The notes under the pieces were generated by a model. It made no database searches, had not been told where the DNA came from, and was given only the letters and a program-made list of their open reading frames with translations. Shown one piece after another: positions 61,811 to 64,000 of a stretch of DNA of 64,000 bases. The stretch comes from Craterostigma plantagineum (lineage: Eukaryota > Streptophyta > Magnoliopsida > Lamiales > Linderniaceae): NCBI GenBank assembly GCA_027422505.1, contig JAPQWV010000307.1, positions 310,001-374,000 on the forward strand, in the 5' to 3' direction. Every line of letters starts with the position of its first letter. Within the stretch, counting starts at the first letter, position 1. A program made the translations under genes and the position numbers.

Positions 61811-62050
61811 CTCCCTCCGTCCCGCTAATTTTATCACACTTTTTCATTTCGGGCGTCCCAATAATTTTATCACCTTTCCTTATGTAGCAAAAAAACTATC
61901 ACAAACAATCAATATAATAATTAAATATTCTTAAAAGACGTGTCAAATATACACTTTTTTACCTTTTGATTGCACTATATTATTATAATAATGCCACCTT
62001 AATTTGCGTGCCCAACAACTTATGTGATAAAGCTGCTGGGACAGATGGAG
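61811..62050. mobile_element. Stowaway MITE
   Basis: 240 bp with termini CTCCCTCCGTCCC / GGGACAGATGGAG and a TA duplication on both sides (61809-61810, 62051-62052), the Tc1/mariner Stowaway signature. It sits in the copia A leader. Confidence 0.9.
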
Positions 62051-62066
62051 TAAATCGGGTTGGCTC

Positions 62067-62585
62067 CAATGTTTTAAAAAGCGTATAGCGTAGTGTGTCG
62101 CGTTTTAGTGCCAGTAGCGCGTAGCGTAAATAGCGTAGCGCATTGCTTGAGCATTTCGGGTAATCTATATATAATGTAATAAATTATATATAAATATATA
62201 ACAAATATAAATATGCTACGTTCGGTTATTTTTTATGTCATTATTGTAGTTATGAGACTAAATAATCAATATTTTCTCAAAAAATTTAATGAAATAAAAC
62301 ATATGGTACAATTAATTTATTAAAATAATAAATTCAATATATATATATATATAGGAATAATATATTTTAAAGTTTATATAAGTCCACAACAAAAAAAAAA
62401 AAAAAATAACATAAAATATTGTAGCACGCTATATGTGCAATTTGGCACGCTATTTACGCTATTTCTCAAAATATTCGCGCTATTCAGGACAAAACGCTAT
62501 ATTTTTTACGCTTTAACGCGTTTTTCTGTAAAATTACGCTATTTCGCGCTACGAAACGCGCTACACTACGCTATTTAAAACACTG
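62067..62585. mobile_element. non-autonomous hAT element 3
   Basis: 519 bp with termini CAATGTTTTAAA / TTTAAAACACTG and a perfect 8-bp duplication GTTGGCTC (62059-62066 and 62586-62593). Subterminal zones hold many AGCGTAGCG / CGCTACGCT half sites in opposite orientation at the two ends. No transposase. It interrupts the copia A leader next to the primer site. Confidence 0.9.
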
Positions 62586-62604
62586 GTTGGCTCTTATACT
62601 AATT
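62586..62604 (-). promoter_or_regulatory. copia A primer binding site
   Basis: On minus the bases read TTAGTATAAGAGCCAAC, a decayed form of the TTGGTATCAGAGC Met-tRNA primer site, directly after a TATCCTAACA LTR end. Confidence 0.6.
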
Positions 62605-62930
62605 TGTTAGGATATATATAGTATATATTATAGATAGCCACATGCGTCTCATCTAAGCCTATCCCACATTAAATTACGAGATCTTATATGTTGTTCTGAA
62701 TAATTATTTAATTAAAACTTCCCTTTGTGGCACTTGGGCAAGTACGTAAAGAGATAGAGCTCATTGTTCTTGTTGTGTAATGCAATGCTGCACTTAATAT
62801 TCTTTTAGGTTTCGGACATGATGTAGGTAAGTAAGATCACTGTTCTGTTAGACCCTATCTGCTTTCTTTATGCTACTGTCCAAATAAAATCATTTAAATT
62901 AGAAAACAAATAATCAAAATACTTTTGCTG
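62605..62930. other. spacer upstream of DUF1635-like gene
   Basis: The first about 11 bp match the end of the copia A LTR and then diverge. The rest is AT-rich with no gene and should include the promoter of the next gene. Confidence 0.45.
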
Positions 62931-62933
62931 CCC

Positions 62934-62940
62934 ATATAAG
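62934..62940 (+). promoter_or_regulatory. TATA box of DUF1635-like gene
   Basis: ATATAAG lies 62 bp before the start codon at 62996, a usual distance allowing for a short leader. Confidence 0.55.
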
Positions 62941-62995
62941 GAGAGCAAAGCCACGCCTCATCGAAACCTTTTACTCTCCAAATAGGGTCTCTTCT

Positions 62996-63872
62996 ATGGA
63001 TTGCGTTCAAAGATCCCATTTTTTCAACTATAGCTGCATATTCTCCCCAGACAAGGTAATTAACTGATCTTGAAAATGCATTCCATTAAATTTTATACAA
63101 ACTTTAACATGCTTGCCTTGATTTCATTAATGAAACTTCTCTCAACAACAAAAACAGGCCATGGATGATTTAAGCGAATCTGTACTTGGAACCATAGAGC
63201 TTCAAGAAACAAGAATCAAAGCAACAACAAGGGATTAAACTTAGAGATCAACAGATATCTCAGCTCAAAGAAACGCTCGCAAACGCCGTCAAAGAAAGGG
63301 ACAAAGCTCGAGATAATTGCCAGAAGCTCTCTATGGAGAAGATGCTACTCCAGCGAAAACTGCGGCAAGAACATCCAATTTCTGGGATTCTGAGAAACGT
63401 CGTCGACGCTAACCTGTCATCGTCGGACTGCGATGAGAGCACATTATCATCTCCGCCGCAGCCGCCGCCGTCGTCGGAAGTATCAGCTTGCCGGGAGAAT
63501 TGGGATTATCCGATAGCGATGAAGAAGCCGTTCCCTGAGAGGGGACAGTTTCTGAAAGCCGTAATGAAAGCTGGCCCGTTGCTTCAGACCGTAATGCTCG
63601 GCGGTCCTTTGCCGAAGTGGCGCCACCCTCCGCCGCAGATTGACACGCGTCAGATCCCTCCTCCGCCTGTGGCGGCGGCGACACGGTTGTTGCCTTCGGC
63701 CGTGTGCACGCAGGTTCATATGATTGATAGCTTAGTTGGTAGGACAAAAGTCGCTGTTTCAAATAACGACTGTGGTAGCACGAATCGTAGGAGAAGATCG
63801 TCAGAGTTTGGTAGTGAAGAAGTTTCTGATTCGCCGAGTGAGTTCAAGTATCAAAGAGTTGTATTCCAATGA
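62996..63872 (+). pseudogene. DUF1635-like plant protein gene, one frameshift
   Basis: Exon 1 is 62996-63055 (20 codons, donor GTAATT) and exon 2 is 63158-63872. The product would be about 257 residues. Exon 2 opens with MDDLSESVLGTIELQETRIK and then shifts frame at the AAA of 63218-63220. The next frame gives a coiled coil (LRDQQISQLKETL, AVKERDKARD) and the family's C-terminal block PERGQFLKAVMKAGPLLQT...GPLPKWRHPPPQ, ending at 63872. Coiled coil plus that block fits plant DUF1635 (PF07795) proteins of unknown function. One A fewer in the run would join the frames, so this may be a live gene with a sequence error or a recent pseudogene. Confidence 0.75.
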
Positions 63873-64000
63873 CCCCTTTTTCTTTTGATTATCGTTGTTA
63901 TTGGGGTTATGGTTTCTTTTTTTTTTTTTTTTTTTTTCTAGGGGCTGATTATGGGCTCCCTTTTTCAACTTGTTATTGTCAAAAATAGGGAGGTGGGGTG
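63873..64000. other. 3' flank of DUF1635-like gene
   Basis: T-rich with a 23-base T run near 63918-63940; presumed 3' UTR. Confidence 0.5.

Larger units (their letters stand above)
41876..62604 (-). mobile_element. Tork-like copia element (copia A) hosting several insertions
   Basis: On minus the order is primer site and leader (about 62586-62604 and 61796-62066), gag start (61795 down to 61424), gag end and protease (55789-55281), integrase (55118-54131), RT first part (54007-53562), RT second part and RNase H (43574-42547), PPT and 3' LTR (42396-41876). Inserted in it are an Athila-like element in RT (TSD GTCTT), a copia B element in gag, and Stowaway and hAT MITEs in the leader. Only about 11 bp of the expected 5' LTR end (TGTTAGGATAT at 62605) can be matched, so the far right end is uncertain. 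Confidence 0.75.

Overview
The window is nuclear DNA from a flowering plant, most likely a eudicot. Genes are split by many short GT-AG introns, intergenic DNA is AT-rich, and every recognisable gene belongs to a plant family (an AGO5-type Argonaute, a plant METTL21-like methyltransferase, an FRA8/IRX7 xylan glycosyltransferase and a DUF1635-like protein). Class I and II transposons make up well over half of the sequence. I cannot name the species from sequence alone.

Layout: 1-3,000 is intergenic and holds one Tourist-like MITE. At 3,119-7,915 (+) a 22-exon AGO5-clade Argonaute reads intact. At 8,871-10,755 (-) an eight-exon METTL21-type methyltransferase is convergent with it. At 11,886-23,208 sits a young, complete Tat/Retand-like Ty3-gypsy element on the minus strand, with near-identical LTRs, a target-site duplication, dual RNase H, a 49-bp tandem array and a spliced antisense ORF. 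At 24,796-26,586 (-) is an intact FRA8/IRX7-like GT47 gene. At 27,300-37,930 there is a cluster of non-autonomous DNA transposons: two hAT-type elements full of short palindromes, a 1.07-kb near-perfect hairpin element, and a 4.8-kb MULE made largely of tandem arrays that is itself inserted in another repeat.

From 38,975 to about 62,600 lies a nested retrotransposon complex. A Tork-like copia element (copia A, minus strand) is interrupted in its RT by an Athila-like gypsy element (43,580-53,556, 5-bp TSD), in its gag by a SIRE-like copia element (copia B, plus strand), and in its leader by a Stowaway and a hAT MITE. A second, inverted copia B fragment lies just to the left. The Athila-like element carries an inverted pro-RT-RNase H block. 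At 62,996-63,872 (+) is a DUF1635-like gene with one frameshift.

The four host genes show no sign of acting together; this is an ordinary plant gene neighbourhood diluted by transposons. The most unusual material is in the repeats: homopolymer-restricted frame breaks in the Tat element, co-diverged palindrome arrays in two hAT elements, the hairpin element, the tandem-array MULE, the inverted pol block, and an LTR hairpin motif shared by unrelated elements.
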